Positions 18,504-28,944 of a DNA stretch of 64,000 nt are shown here, in pieces. Every line of letters starts with the position of its first letter. Position 1 is the first letter of the stretch. The notes under the pieces were generated by a model. That model was not told where the DNA came from and ran no database searches. It saw nothing but the letters and a program-made list of their open reading frames with translations. A program made the position numbers and the translations under genes. The stretch spans positions 1,236,251 to 1,300,250 of the forward strand of contig CAJNDS010002068.1 in NCBI GenBank assembly GCA_905221605.1, in the 5' to 3' direction. The stretch is from Symbiodinium natans. Lineage: Eukaryota > Sar > Dinophyceae > Suessiales > Symbiodiniaceae.

Positions 18504-18723
18504 ACTTTTTCAATGTGAGGTGAAGAAATCCTCAATGGTAAGGGATTCGGCCAATGAGCTGAAGGTTCGTCCTGGAAAGACGTAAAACCATGGTGTGCAA
18601 GTTAATGGCTATGGCCCGTCCATCGGACGTTAAACATGAAGATGACCGTTGTCAAAGCGACAATTTTTCGGTCAATCATCTGCATCTCCAGTCAGTGTCC
18701 TAGGAAATCCTAGGACAGGGGGA
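18504..18723 (+). other. 3' untranslated part of element 2 with hairpin and polypurine tract
   Basis: A perfect 9-bp stem with AAAT loop (TGTCCTAGG-AAAT-CCTAGGACA, 18,696-18,717) runs directly into AGGGGGAG, a polypurine tract that abuts the 3' LTR. Confidence 0.65.
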
Positions 18724-18905
18724 GTGCGGAGTTGCAGTTTGTATTCAGGAATTGAGTTGGTGTAGAAGGAAAAGGGGTCAATGTGCCCGATAACATTTGG
18801 CTCAAGACTGGGCCATGCGCCTGGTAGCAAAAAGAAGTTCCGAGTTTTTGGTGTTTGCTGGTTGGTTCAGGGTGAAACCTCTGGCGACTGTTAGGGTTGA
18901 TTCCC
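18724..18905 (+). repeat. 3' LTR of element 2
   Basis: Identical to 9,113-9,294. The spliced-leader relic is at 18,794-18,806. Confidence 0.92.
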
Positions 18906-19133
18906 CTTAAAACCCCAAAAGCGTACCCTTAGAATTGCCAGGTTACTCCCTGGTCTATTTGAAACACTGGTTTTGCCATGGCCTTCTCGAAGTGACACGT
19001 TTTTTGTGCAGACTTGCCGAACACCCCGCAAGTCAGAAACGATTGGAGCCTCTGGGCCCTGAATCCCCAAACCCTAAACCTCAAACTCCAACCCTAAAAC
19101 CTAAACCCTAAACCCTAAACCCTCCCACTTCAG
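18906..19133 (+). other. intron-like tract right of element 2
   Basis: Unique bases followed by CCCTAAA repeats and the acceptor-like CTCCCACTTCAG. No gene seen. Confidence 0.45.
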
Positions 19134-19227
19134 GTGCCTGCTTGGTCCTGGGCGCCGTGGCCGTGAGAGCCAGAAGCCCAGCAACGAGATTTCGAGCTCC
19201 ATCCAGGTTGGGGTATTTGAAGCTCAG
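19134..19227 (+). CDS. candidate exon, product unknown
   Basis: CCCTAAA tract and CCCACTTCAG on the left; CAG then TTTAGGG repeats on the right. Two frames are open, one reading ESQKPSNEISSSIQVGVFEA. CATCCAG|GTTGGG at 19,206 is an alternative donor. Confidence 0.4.
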
Positions 19228-19771
19228 GGGGGTTCATAGGGTTTAGGGTTTAGGGTTTAGGGTTTAGGGTTTAGGGCGAATATACCCGCTCCCTGTAACT
19301 GCTCCCTGCAGTCGTAATGTCAACAGCCGGGTTTTACTACAGCCTGCATCACGACCGTGTTGAAATACTAAGAACACCACAATGCTACATTAGCCTTACT
19401 ATGCCGATGCATAGTCCTGTTTTATACATTAAAGCCCCCTGAGTCTAAAGCTCTGTAAACTTCAAAGTTTCCTTGTGCCCTCAACTTTTTGAACCGTGAA
19501 CTCCGAACCCTACTTGGAGGTTCATGGGCAGTTACAGGCGGACTGTAAGTTTGGCAACTTTACTTCTAACTCTATGTGGAGCTTCCTATTTGGAGCTTTA
19601 CAGCCCTATGTACAACTACCCATGAACATCCAAGGAAGTCCTAACCTCAACACCCAAGCCCCCAACCCTGAACCCCAGACCCGAGACTCGAGACCCTAGA
19701 CCCTAAACCCTAAACCCTAAACCCTGAACCCTGAACCCTAAACCCTAAACCCACCTCGAAGTTTACCCCAG
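19228..19771 (+). other. intron-like tract with family-A element
   Basis: TTTAGGG at the left, CCCTAAA (19,690-19,752) at the right, and a family-A inverted-repeat element at about 19,512-19,635. Confidence 0.6.
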
Positions 19772-19828
19772 GGGACTTGGCGAACGCAGCAACGAGACAA
19801 TAGCGATCAGCGGCCGCTGCTGAGAGAG
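19772..19828 (+). CDS. candidate exon, product unknown
   Basis: TACCCCAG acceptor, GAGAG|GTCGAG donor, one open frame (GTWRTQQRDNSDQRPLLRE); flanked by CCCTAAA left and TTTAGGG right. Confidence 0.4.
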
Positions 19829-19845
19829 GTCGAGGTTTGAGGCAG

Positions 19846-20485
19846 GTTTAGGGTTTAGGGTCTAGGGTCTAGGGTTTAGGGTTTAGGGTTTAGGGTGCAG
19901 GGTCTTGGGGTAGGGGTTGAGGCTGTTCTTGTTGGATCGGGGTCTAGGGTTCAGGTTTTGAGACATGCCTTTTGGTTGTCGGGTTTGTTGGACGGTTTGC
20001 GATTTAGGCCTTAAGGGCTTGCTTGTTTGGGGGTTTGCGTTTTAGGGTTTGGGGTTGAGGGTTTAGGGTTTAGGATTTCGGGTTTAGGGTTTGGGGTTGA
20101 GGGTTTAGGGTTTGGGGTTGAGGGTTTAGGGTTTAGGGTTTCGGGTTTAGGGTTTTAGTTTCGCGTAGTTCAGTACATCGTTCAGAGTGTAGGGCGTTAG
20201 CGTGTAGAGATGTCGGCGTCTTGGGATTGTGGATTTGTTACAGCATCCTCGACACCTAGGGTCCCTTATCAGGGTCCCTCCGTTCGTCCCTTGAACACCG
20301 CACCCGCCTACACTCGCCCGTCCCAAGGTACCCCCCCCCAACCCCCCTACCAAGGACAGGTAGGGACCTGTGGGAGGGGGAGTTTACCTAACCGAAGCCT
20401 AGTAATCTCGGTTTAGGGTTTAGGGTTTCGGGTTTAGGGTTTCGTGTTTCGGGCCTTTCTGCGGGGTTTTTAGACGCCTGGCCAG
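19846..20485 (+). other. TTTAGGG-dominated intron-like tract
   Basis: Four TTTAGGG-type patches separated by short unique DNA. An unrecognised 240-base unique block lies at 20,160-20,405. No supportable gene. Confidence 0.5.
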
Positions 20486-20589
20486 GCAAAGATGCCCTTC
20501 GTGGACCTCTCAAGCTGCGAGACCGCCACGTGAAAATGCACACGTCTTTTTCTGGAAGCGCCCGGGCGCCGGCGAAAGCCCTCATCTAA
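20486..20589 (+). CDS. candidate (terminal?) exon, product unknown
   Basis: After CGCCTGGCCAG, one frame reads ALRGPLKLRDRHVKM then SFSGSARAPAKALI and stops at TAA 20,587. Could be a last exon or be spliced just before the stop. Confidence 0.4.
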
Positions 20590-21328
20590 GGGTTGTTTCG
20601 TGGGATTTAGGGTTTAGGGTTTAGGGTTTAGGGTTTCGGGTTTAGTGTTAGGGTTTAGGGTTTACGGTCCTGAGGGTAGTTTCATGGGCCCATAAGAATC
20701 TGGTCTCTTACCTCCTTTAAGGGGTTCTGAAGTATGGGCCTTGGGTTTGATAGAGTATAATGAAAAAGGGTATATATATACGGGCCCGTACTAAGACCTA
20801 AGCTCAACCCAAGCATCCGCAAGCCACCCCTCAGACTATCCCAGGCTCAGGTAAACACCTAGAGGCTACTTACCCTACCCTGTTTTCTGGATACTTGCTC
20901 CAAAGTCAGGACGTCATAACGAGGAAGCCAAGTGCCCGATTTTCAGGTAGAAGCCTCCAGGTTTAGGTTGAGGGCTTAGTGTTTAGGGTTTAGGTTTTAG
21001 GGTTTAGGGTTCCAGGCGAACGTACACTCTAACCCTTCAATCCCCCAGCCAGAAGGTCTGAGAAGCACAAAGCATCAACGCCGGGAATCCCCCCCCGACA
21101 CGCCGCTCCTAAACCTTCACACCATAGCTCTCACAACCAAGCACCATGTTAACCTGTATTCCCTCAAACCCCAAACCCCAAACCCCAAACCCTAATTCCT
21201 AATTCCTAAACCCTAAACCCTAAACCCTAAACCCTAAACCCTAAACCCTAAACCCTAAACCCTAAACCCTAAACCCTAAACCCTAAACCCTAAACCCTAA
21301 ACCCTAAACCCTAAACCCAGCCCCCCAG
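20590..21328 (+). other. intron-like tract
   Basis: TTTAGGG repeats at the left, a degenerate family-B inverted-repeat element near 20,675-20,830, and a long pure CCCTAAA array (about 21,206-21,318) before the next acceptor. Confidence 0.6.
21206..21318 (+). repeat. CCCTAAA array
   Basis: About 16 perfect units. Confidence 0.97.
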
Positions 21329-21435
21329 CCGACGGGGGCTTTGCAGAAAGAATTGACCGTCTCACCTTCGAATGCTCCCCGACCCCCGGGGACGACTTGG
21401 CAGACCCTGTGTGGAGGTTCTCAGGAAGCCTCTGG
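21329..21435 (+). CDS. candidate exon, product unknown
   Basis: CCCCCCAG acceptor; one frame reads DGGFAERIDRLTFECSPTPG then DDLADPVWRFSGSLW with protein-like composition. Followed at once by GGTTTAGGG repeats. One of the more convincing isolated exons; family unknown. Confidence 0.5.
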
Positions 21436-22543
21436 GGTTTGGTTTAGGGTTTGGGTTTGGGTTTGGGGTTTAGGGTTTAGGGTTTAGGGTTTAGGGTTTA
21501 GGGTTTAGGGTTTAGGGTTTAGGGTTGAGCAACCCCCAAGTTTCTAGACACCACCAAGCCGAAAGTTCCTGAACCCTCGACCCGAAACCCCCAAACACCT
21601 AGGTTTCCAAAGGCCTTTAAACTATGTAGCCCAGTGGTCTTGGGGCTGTTTAGGGTTTAGGGTTTAGGGTTTAGGGTTTAGGGTTTAGGGTTTAGGGTTT
21701 AGGGTTTAGGGTTTAGGGTTTAGGGTTTAGGGTTTAGGGGGTTCAAGGTTCCCTTATAAAGTAACCTATCCCCAATACAATCCCTGTGGCACGAAGCCCT
21801 GAACCCTAAACGGGAGGGACACAAAAGTTGATGGTTCAGGGTTTAGGGTTTAGGGTTTAGGTTTAGGGTTTAGGTTAGGGTTTAGGCTTGTTGGGGTGTA
21901 CTTGAAGGTTCATGGTACTTAATAGCCGCTTGTAACTGTACTTATAACCCTACTTATAATTGGGATAACCCCTATAAGGCCCTTTAGAGGTATTATAAGT
22001 GGGGTTATAAGTACAGTTATGAGTGGTTAGTAAGTACCATGAACCTCCAAGTAGCGTTCATGGCCCAGGCTTGCCAGGGTTTTTACGCGTTGTTCTTCCT
22101 ATGCAGCTTAGGGTTAGGTAGGGGTTCAGGGTTTAGGGTTGGAGGGGGGTTTAGGGTTTTAGGGTTTTAGGGTTTAGGGTTTAGGGTTTTAGGGTTTTAG
22201 GGTTTTAGGGTTTTAGGGTTTTAGGGTTTTAGGGTTTAGGGTTTAGGGTTTGACGCTTTGGGGCTGAAGGGTTCAGGGTTTAGGGTTTTTACATTTTTGA
22301 GTGTCAAGGGTTCAGGGCGGTTTTATGTGGGTAGGGCCCAATGTACCCCTCAAGCGCTCTTCATGAATTCACGTACATTTTCCTCTTGAGCCCGAAACCT
22401 CCGAACCGCACTCCCTAACATCCTACCTGGAGCGTCACGGGTAGTTAACCCTAAACCCGAAAGCCTAAACCTAAACCCTAATTATGTTTAGGGTTTCGGG
22501 TTTGGGCACCCTACGTCGGGTTAATGTCCAAGCAAAGATCTGG
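21436..22543 (+). other. intron-like tract: TTTAGGG arrays and family-A element
   Basis: TTTAGGG arrays at 21,440-21,524, 21,650-21,738 and about 22,100-22,250. A well-preserved family-A element lies at about 21,899-22,053 with about 150 bases nearly all in inverted arrangement. No gene seen. Confidence 0.65.
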
Positions 22544-23331
22544 AGCCTATAAAAAGCGTGCCCCTATCATATAAGATCGGGTCCCTTGGGTAAGGAGAGT
22601 ATGCAAGTTTAGGTGTTTTTTTCAGGGAGAGGCTATGTAAGATCAGGTCGTGTGGGTAAGGAGAGTACGTAACCTTTGGCCCTTCGGTGTTTTTCAGGGA
22701 GAGGCTTCGTAAGAGCAGGCTGCCTGACTTCTAAGTTCTGGTGTTTTTTGGCAGATGCTGCATGGGTCTCCTGCACAGGTTTGTGCGGGCTTCAACACGG
22801 GCCTCCTACGGGGACCCTTGGCAACTTGCGGGCTGCTTACGTGCCACTTACGTGCCACTTACCACTTACGCGCCACTTACGGCCACTTACGTGCCGCTTA
22901 CATGCCACTTACATGCCGCTTACATGCCGCTCAGGCCACTTGCGAACTTACGGGCCCCTCATGGGCCTTCGCGCCACTTGCAAGCCTATATAGAGCCATT
23001 CGCGAGCCACTTACGGGCCTCTGGCTGCTTCGAGCCTTCTGCGGACCTGGTCTTGGAGTTCGAGCGACGAGAGCTTGCTTGACGAATGCTGCGCCCGTTC
23101 GACTGACAAAAAAACGGGGCCCTGACAAACCCTGGATCGGGTTGAATTCTCACGAGAGCTTACTCAAAGACAGGGTCGACGCAAAAACATGCTTACACAG
23201 GATAGCCAAGCCTCAGCCCTTTTTGACCTTACAAGCTTCTCATTTGCTCTTCCCCGAGACATCCCCTCACATGTGCCTCACATGCCACTCGCCAGCCACT
23301 CTTATATGATAGGGGCACGCATTTTATAGGC
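22544..23331 (+). mobile_element. 788-bp non-autonomous element with 32-bp terminal inverted repeats
   Basis: Starts GCCTATAAAAAGCGTGCC and ends with its inverted complement; 31 of 32 positions pair. Just inside the left end a stretch of about 60 bases is duplicated (TAAGATC..GGGTAAGGAGAGTA). A minisatellite of ACTTACGTGCC-like units occupies 22,840-22,930. No transposase frame is present. The GC-rich interior is open in several frames but looks like repeat shadow. Confidence 0.75.
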
Positions 23332-23375
23332 ACCTGATCATCCCCTTGATTAATGGAGTTGGCTTTTGCTTGCAG

Positions 23376-23411
23376 AAAGCCCTACACCTTGATTTGGGTT
23401 CAGGGCTGCAG
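23376..23411 (+). CDS. candidate exon, product unknown
   Basis: Strong acceptor GGCTTTTGCTTGCAG. The frame PYTLIWVQG is open and its split last codon joins the next exon (23,792) in frame when the exon ends at CAG before GG. Confidence 0.45.
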
Positions 23412-23791
23412 GGCTTAGGGTTTAGGGTTCGGGGAGGGTTTAGGGTTTAGGGTTTAGGGTTTAGGGTTTAGGGTTTAGGGTTTAGGGTTTAGGGTTTAGG
23501 GTTTAGGGTTTAGGGTTTAGGGTTTAGGGTTTAGGGTTTAGGGTTTAGGGTTTAGGGAAACCCGAAAAACCTTGAACCTTGAAAAAGGCGAAGTCCCATG
23601 TGGGGCCTGTCAAGCCGTCCTGTCTATACAGCTCAATCTTGCTACTCTAGCTCTTGCTTGCAAGGCCACCCCCCCTCATGCGCACCACCACAGAGGGACC
23701 AGACCCCATAAATCCCCAAGCCAAAACCCTAAACCCTAAACCCTAAACCCTAAACCCCTCCAAACCCTACGCCAGCCCTCTAATCCTTCAG
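23412..23791 (+). other. intron with TTTAGGG start and CCCTAAA end
   Basis: Begins GGCTTAGGG, runs into about 19 TTTAGGG units (to 23,557), has a 150-base unique middle, then CCCTAAA units and a pyrimidine-rich acceptor. A clear example of the complementary-ends pattern. Confidence 0.6.
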
Positions 23792-23838
23792 CCCGGATCG
23801 AGTTTTCCTGAACTGTGAAGGAATTCTCAGGCTCTCGG
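23792..23838 (+). CDS. candidate exon, product unknown
   Basis: CTCTAATCCTTCAG acceptor. Frame PDRVFLNCEGILRLS continues the 23,376 exon (WVQGC-S-PDRVFLNCEG). GT donor at 23,839. Confidence 0.45.
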
Positions 23839-24222
23839 GTTTGTGAGGGTGGGGAGGGTCTTGGACGGTAGGAGGCCGTGAGGGTCACGGTTTAGGTTTT
23901 AGGGTTCAGGGATTTGGTTTCATGGCTTGGGGTTCAGGGTTTGGGATGGCCATTGGAGGTGAGGAGATGAGGTTTGGGACAACAAGTTAAATTTCCCTTA
24001 TAAACCTTCAATCTCAGACTGCTGAGCTGAAGGAGGTTTCCAGGTGCTGAGTTACCTTCCCCCCCAAACCCTACACCGCCGGACAGTTACAATCTCTATC
24101 TAGGGCTCTTGTACCTATAGCCGGGGAGCCTACTAAAGCCTAGGGCCTATAGACCCTAAACAGTATATAAACTCAAATCCCAGCCCCTTTACTAACCCCT
24201 AAAGCCCTAAGCCAACAAGCAG
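23839..24222 (+). other. intron-like tract
   Basis: Scrambled TTTAGGG, unique AT-richer DNA, ending in CCCTAA and ACAAGCAG. No gene seen. Confidence 0.5.
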
Positions 24223-24295
24223 CGCGCGGTGGGGATTGACCGCCGCAGCCCGTGCACAAATTGAGCGACACCGGCAGTGGAGCTGTTTTTTTCCA
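24223..24295 (+). CDS. candidate exon, product unknown
   Basis: One frame open (ARWGLTAAARAQIERHRQW), next to AAT|GTAGGG. Flanked left by CCCTAA and right by TTTAGGG. Confidence 0.35.
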
Positions 24296-24856
24296 ATGTA
24301 GGGTTTAGGGTTTAGGGTCCCCGAACCTTAAACCCTAAGCCCTAAACCCTAAACCCTAAACCCTAACCCCTAAACCCTGAACCTAAACCGTAAAACCTTG
24401 GGGTTGAGGACCTTAGAGTTCGGGTTTCAACATGTGGTTCGCTGCGCTGCCGACGCGTCGAAAGTAGGAGGCTTATGAGAAAACTCTCGCGTAGCCTGTG
24501 TACCCTCAATGTGGGGTCGCAGAGGAAGGGATGGCAGAGCTGAATATTGACCTACTTGAAAGTTCATGGGGCTTAATAACCAATTATAACTGCACTTATA
24601 ACCCCACTTATAATACCCCTAAAGGGCCTTATAGGGGTTATCCCTATTATAAGTAGGGTTATAAGCCCAGTTCTAAGTGGTTGTTAAGTCCCATGAACCT
24701 CCAAGTAAACCCCAAACAAGCCCTAAACCCAAAACCGCAAACCCGAATCCCCAAAAACCCTCAGCCCTAAACCCTAGACCCTAGACCCTACACCCGAAAC
24801 CCTAAACCCTAGACCCTAAACCCTAAAGCTCCCAATCGCCCCAAGCCTCCCTCAAG
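24296..24856 (+). other. intron-like tract with family-A element
   Basis: TTTAGGG and CCCTAAA patches, and a family-A inverted-repeat element at about 24,553-24,717. Ends in CCTCCCTCAAG. Confidence 0.6.
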
Positions 24857-24925
24857 CACCGAGAGCTTTGCCTGTAGACCCAGCGGTTCAAGTTTCAGGG
24901 ATTTAAGGGCTTTAAGGCCTTCGAG
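24857..24925 (+). CDS. candidate exon, product unknown
   Basis: One open frame (TESFACRPSGSSFRDLRALR), CCCTAAA left, AG|GGTTTAGGG right. Confidence 0.35.
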
Positions 24926-25642
24926 GGTTTAGGGTTTAGGGTTTAGGGTTTAGGGTTTAGGGTTTAGGGGTCCGAGAGTGTAGGTCTTGGGGTTTAGAGG
25001 CTTTTGGGCTTAGAGACCCAGAAAAATTGCCTAAATCCTAAACCCTAAACCCTAAACCCTAAAAGCCTGATCCGGCCTTGGACTTGACATAGTGTACGAT
25101 TTCATGCGAGCGGGTCAGTTCATGTTGTCAGACCCAGAGTAGGCCCTTGTTCCCCTTTTTTAGGGTTTAGGTTCCCTGAAAAACCGTTTAAAACTAAAAG
25201 AAGGCCTTCTGGGTCTAGGAATGGTACGGGCTTGGTGAACCCTAAACCCTAAACCCTGAACCCTGAACCCGAAACCCTAAATCCTAAACCCTAAACTTAA
25301 CCCTAAACCCGAGGTTGGAGGGTTGGGAGTTTCGGCTTTCTGTTTGAGGTTGCCCTAAACTCTCAGCCGAGCCTATCGGGTTTAGGCTCAAAGGTTTGAG
25401 GTTTTAGGGTCTCGGGTTTAGGGTTTAGGGTCTCGGGTTGAGGGTTTTAGGAACCCTAACCCCTAAATCCGAAACCTTAAAACTAATTTGCAATTTAGAG
25501 TCCAATTAGGGTTCAAGGCTTCGGGCGCAAGGCTTTTAGGCTTTTTGGTTTGGACGGTTGAGGGTCTGAGGCCTGGACCCTAAACCCTAAACCCTAAACC
25601 CTCAACCCTATACCCTAAACCCTAAGCCCCTGCGCTCTGCAG
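24926..25642 (+). other. intron-like tract with family-K element
   Basis: TTTAGGG start and CCCTAAA end. A 100-base element at 25,126-25,226 begins ACCCAGAGTAGGCCCTTG and ends with the near-complement GGCCTTCTGGGTCT; a relative is at about 31,018. Confidence 0.55.
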
Positions 25643-25735
25643 CTTCCTTCTTCATGAACGGCAAGGTACCTTGCAATGTGTTACGTGGAGCTGACCCACC
25701 TCCAGAGTGCCCCCGCAGTTCGTGCGCAGTGATAC
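25643..25735 (+). CDS. candidate exon, product unknown
   Basis: CGCTCTGCAG acceptor; only one frame open (MNGKVPCNVLRGADPPPECP). Followed by TTAGGG repeats. Confidence 0.42.
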
Positions 25736-26240
25736 CTTAGGGTTTAGGGTTTAGGGTTTAGGGTTTAGGGTTTAGGGTTTAGGGTTTAGGGTCTGGGGTG
25801 TTTATGTGGTACCCTTAGGAAGAATGTCTTTTGTTTAGTGACTTAAACCTCAGGGGAATGCTAAAACAACTCTTTCGCATGGTTCTAAGGGAAGTATAGG
25901 TTCAGGGTTTAGGGAGTTCAGGGTTCAGGGTTCAGGGTTTAGGGTTTAGGGTTTAGGGTTTAGGGTTTAGGGTTTAGGGTTTAGGGTTTAGGGTTTAGGG
26001 GCTGGGCAGCTGCCCTTGCAGCCACAAATGCCTAGGGTCAAGGGTGTTTAGGGCGCCGCACTGACGCAGGCGCTTTCGTGAGGATTTGTTTATGGGATTC
26101 TGGGTCATTTTTTTTTTTGTGTGTGTGTGTGTGTGCGCGCGTGTTTTTTTTTGTTGGGGCATGTTACATTGTGGTAGGGGGCCCATTTAGAAGACTAAGC
26201 CCTGAGCCCTAAACCCTAACGGAGGGGACCTACTTTCCAG
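25736..26240 (+). other. intron-like tract
   Basis: TTTAGGG arrays (25,736-25,793; 25,940-26,000), a GT/GC microsatellite near 26,118, CCCTAA just before a CTACTTTCCAG acceptor. Confidence 0.55.
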
Positions 26241-26309
26241 ATTTTTCCAGGGATCTAGGTTGTTGTCTGGGCAGTTTGAAAACATGAATGACGTCTTGGA
26301 GTGCACTAG
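26241..26309 (+). CDS. candidate exon, product unknown
   Basis: Strong acceptor; frame SRLLSGQFENMNDVLECT. A family-J inverted-repeat element starts within two bases of the exon end, as if inserted at the splice border. Confidence 0.45.
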
Positions 26310-26310
26310 G

Positions 26311-26486
26311 ACTATAGGGGTTCTTAAGGGAGGGGGGTTTCAAGAGGGGTATATAAACCCAAGGATCCCTATACTACTCCCCACTACTCCCTAAGGCTCC
26401 CTAAGCTTCCCAAAGAATCCCTAAGGTTCCCGAGGTACCTACCCCCCCACCCCGCAATGAACCTCCCTCCCTTGAGAACCCTATAG
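26311..26486 (+). mobile_element. inverted-repeat element, family J
   Basis: Begins ACTATAGGGGTTCTTAAGGG and ends with the near-complement CCTTGAGAACCCTATAG. An inverted relative occupies about 53,437-53,586. Confidence 0.6.
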
Positions 26487-26967
26487 TAGGAGGTTCATGG
26501 GTACCTGGAAGTAGTTTAGGGGGTTACGGTAGGTAATTATGGGCATGGGTTACAAGAAATGGTTATAAGCAAAGTTACCAACAAGGGTTTATGTAAAGCT
26601 ACCATACTCAGAACCCTACTTGTAGTTGAAAGCTCTTTTGACTTACTACGTGTGCTTCATATCTCCTATTGAAAGCCTTGTATTATTCCCAAAGCCCACC
26701 ATACTAACCCTTCTTTACTATGTCAAAAGGGCTTCCAAGTAACGCTGAACCGTAGAATCTTAACCCTAAACCCTAAATTCAGGCCTTAGCCAGGGGACGG
26801 CCATGCGGCGCCATGGGGTTCAGGGTTCAGGGGCCTAGGCCCCGTTATCCCTTAACCCGAAAATTTAGGGTTTAGGGTTGAGGGTTTAGGGTTGAGGATC
26901 CTAACTATCCTAAGCCCTAATTAAACCCTAAGCCATAAACAAAAAACTAAAAAATCTAAGCTGTCAG
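26487..26967 (+). other. intron-like tract
   Basis: Holds a family-G inverted-repeat element (about 26,627-26,737; relative at about 44,288), then CCCTAAA/TTTAGGG patches. Confidence 0.5.
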
Positions 26968-27029
26968 CAATCTCGTCGCGACACCTCCACGTCGCGCTGA
27001 ATTAAGGCACCGGACGCTCCGCTTCTCAG
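26968..27029 (+). CDS. candidate exon, product unknown
   Basis: After AAGCTGTCAG one frame is open (NLVATPPRRAELRHRTLRF) then reaches TGA. Weak. Confidence 0.3.
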
Positions 27030-27520
27030 ACTGAACGAACGAAGCACCGTTTTAACCCTACAGGTTTAGGGTTTAGGGTTTAGGGTTTGGGGCCTACCCA
27101 AAGGCTCCTATGTAGTTCCTTTTTGGATTAGTTATAGGGTATTCTAGTATACTACCCCAAAAAGGTACCACATAGGAGCCTTGGGGTAAAGTTTAGAGTA
27201 TCCCCTCAACCTGGAACCCTAAGCTGCCAACACAGACCCTACACTCCCGAAACCTTCAAACCCAAGTTCCTAATCTAGAGTTTCGTGTTTTGGGGTTGGG
27301 GTAGAGGATTTTCGGAGTTTCGGTCTTACTGGTCTTGGTCCCAAGAAGAAGGCTCCCCGGACAAGCGCGTGCTAGAAGAATAATTTCGCCAGTCGGTTTA
27401 GGGTTCAGGGTTTAGGGGTTGGGGGTTAGGGGTTTAGGGTTCAGGGTTTAGGGTTTACGGTGCATTTTAGAGGAGGGCCCGGAGCACCTAAAGCTCTAAG
27501 CTCCAAAGTCCTAAACCCTA
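27030..27520 (+). other. intron-like tract with family-F element
   Basis: A 93-base inverted-repeat element at about 27,096-27,188 (CCAAAGGCTCCTATGT with its complement), TTTAGGG patches, no gene. Confidence 0.5.
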
Positions 27521-27531
27521 AGTCACTTTGA

Positions 27532-27630
27532 GAAGTGAGCACGTTGAGCTGCCAAATGCTGCATCGGCCAAAGGGCCGGCAACATGTTTTCTGTTTCCAC
27601 ATGGAAAAAGTCGTCATCTTGGATGCTCAG
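27532..27630 (+). CDS. candidate exon, product unknown
   Basis: Frame reads STLSCQMLHRPKGRQHVFCF then HMEKVVILDAQ up to CAG|GCTTGA, a GC donor. A second frame is also open, so frame choice is uncertain. Confidence 0.42.
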
Positions 27631-27929
27631 GCTTGACAGCATTTCCCTTCATACCTTATAAACCCTAAACCCTAGCCCTAAACCCTAGCCCTAAACCCTA
27701 AACCCTAACCCTAAACCCTAAACCCCGAGACCTAAACCCTCAACCACAAATCATGAGCGACAGGTGTCTGGAATTTGGCGCTTGAAGGGTTAACAGGTCC
27801 AATCTGCAGGCTTCAGTGGATTGAGTTTGGGGTCTTGGGTTACAGGCTAGGGCTCGAGGGGTTAGCCTTTGGGGTTGCCCGAGACCCTATCAACCCTAAA
27901 CCCCCAACCCTAAACCCGAAATGCGCAAG
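27631..27929 (+). other. intron-like tract
   Basis: CCCTAAA/CCCTAGC repeats, a short unique stretch, more CCCTAAA. Ends GCGCAAG. Confidence 0.45.
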
Positions 27930-28027
27930 TGGACCTTAGATTTTATGTGCCTTCTCAATGCCCAGAGCTTGGGGAATCAGCTTACATCTGTAAAACTTCC
28001 AAAGTTTGGAATGATGAGGCCGCCAAG
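27930..28027 (+). CDS. candidate exon, product unknown
   Basis: Frame WTLDFMCLLNAQSLGNQLTS then VKLPKFGMMRPP is open over 98 bases. Ending at AAG before GGTTTACGG, its split codon joins the first tandem exon (28,156) in frame. Confidence 0.45.
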
Positions 28028-28155
28028 GGTTTACGGTTTAGGGTTTGGTCTTCAGACTGAATTCAGGATGACACCTTCGCAAGGGCTCCTATACAACTTG
28101 CACTACATCGGTGGCCTACGGGCAGAGTGATGACATCCCAAAATTTGCACATCAG

Positions 28156-28245
28156 GCGGAGCTCTGACGTGAAGACTCGAAATGACGAACGATTGCTGAT
28201 TCACAGATCGGAGTTGCTCGCGAAAGCCTTGTGTGGACGCGAGTG
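28156..28245 (+). CDS. tandem exon copy 1 (30-residue repeat)
   Basis: The 90-base segment lies between CACATCAG and GAGTG|GTAAGA. Only one frame is free of stops: SSDVKTRNDERLLIHRSELL then AKALCGREW. It enters after 2 bases and leaves with 2, so copies join in frame. Copy 1 starts with CGG where others have CAG. Confidence 0.5.
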
Positions 28246-28388
28246 GTAAGACAGGCTGCGCACCGCTCACGTTCTGGTTCTGACCAAGTTCGCTTCTTTG
28301 CTTTGCGTACTTGCTTAATGTTGATTCGGTTGGCTGTTCGGCGGCGTCCTACGGGCAGAGTGATGACATCCCAAAATTTGCACATCAG

Positions 28389-28478
28389 GCAGAGCTCTGA
28401 CGTGAAGACTCGAAATGACGAACGATTGCTGATTCACAGATCGGAGTTGCTCGCGAAAGCCTTGTGTGGACGCGAGTG
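28389..28478 (+). CDS. tandem exon copy 2
   Basis: Same 90-base segment and splice-like borders as copy 1, first full codon CAG. Confidence 0.5.
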
Positions 28479-28621
28479 GTAAGACAGGCTGCGCACCGCT
28501 CACGTTCTGGTTCTGAACAAGTTCGCTTCTTTGCTTTGCGTACTTGCTTAATGTTGATTCAGTTGGCTGTTCGGCGGTGTCCTACGGGCAGAGTGATGAC
28601 ATCCCAAAATTTGCACATCAG

Positions 28622-28711
28622 GCAGAGCTCTGACGTGAAGACTCGAAATGACGAACGATTGCTGATTCACAGATCGGAGTTGCTTGCGAACGCCTTGTGT
28701 GGACGCGAGTG
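28622..28711 (+). CDS. tandem exon copy 3
   Basis: As copy 2 with one Lys to Asn change (LLANAL instead of LLAKAL). Confidence 0.5.
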
Positions 28712-28854
28712 GTAAGACAGGATGCGCACCGCTCACGTTCTGGTTCTGAACAAGTTCGCTTCTTTGCTTTGCGTACTTGCTGAATGTTGATTCGGTTGGC
28801 TGTTCGGCGGCGTCCTACGGGCAGAGTGATGACATCCCAAAATTTGCACATCAG

Positions 28855-28944
28855 GCAGAGCTCTGACGTGAAGACTCGAAATGACGAACGATTGCTGATT
28901 CACAGATCGGAGTTGCTCGCGAAAGCCTTGTGTGGACGCGAGTG
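28855..28944 (+). CDS. tandem exon copy 4
   Basis: Identical peptide to copy 2. Confidence 0.5.

Larger units (their letters stand above)
9113..18905 (+). mobile_element. Copia-type LTR retrotransposon, element 2 (full length)
   Basis: Two direct repeats (9,113-9,294 and 18,724-18,905) match at all 182 positions I compared. They enclose gag-protease and pol frames in Copia order (gag, protease, integrase, RT, RNase H) without internal stops. Identical LTRs and an intact 2,115-codon pol frame indicate recent insertion. The left flank is TTTAGGG repeat and the right flank is unrelated, with no obvious target duplication, so one side may have been rearranged. It is in the same orientation as the surrounding candidate exons. 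Confidence 0.92.
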
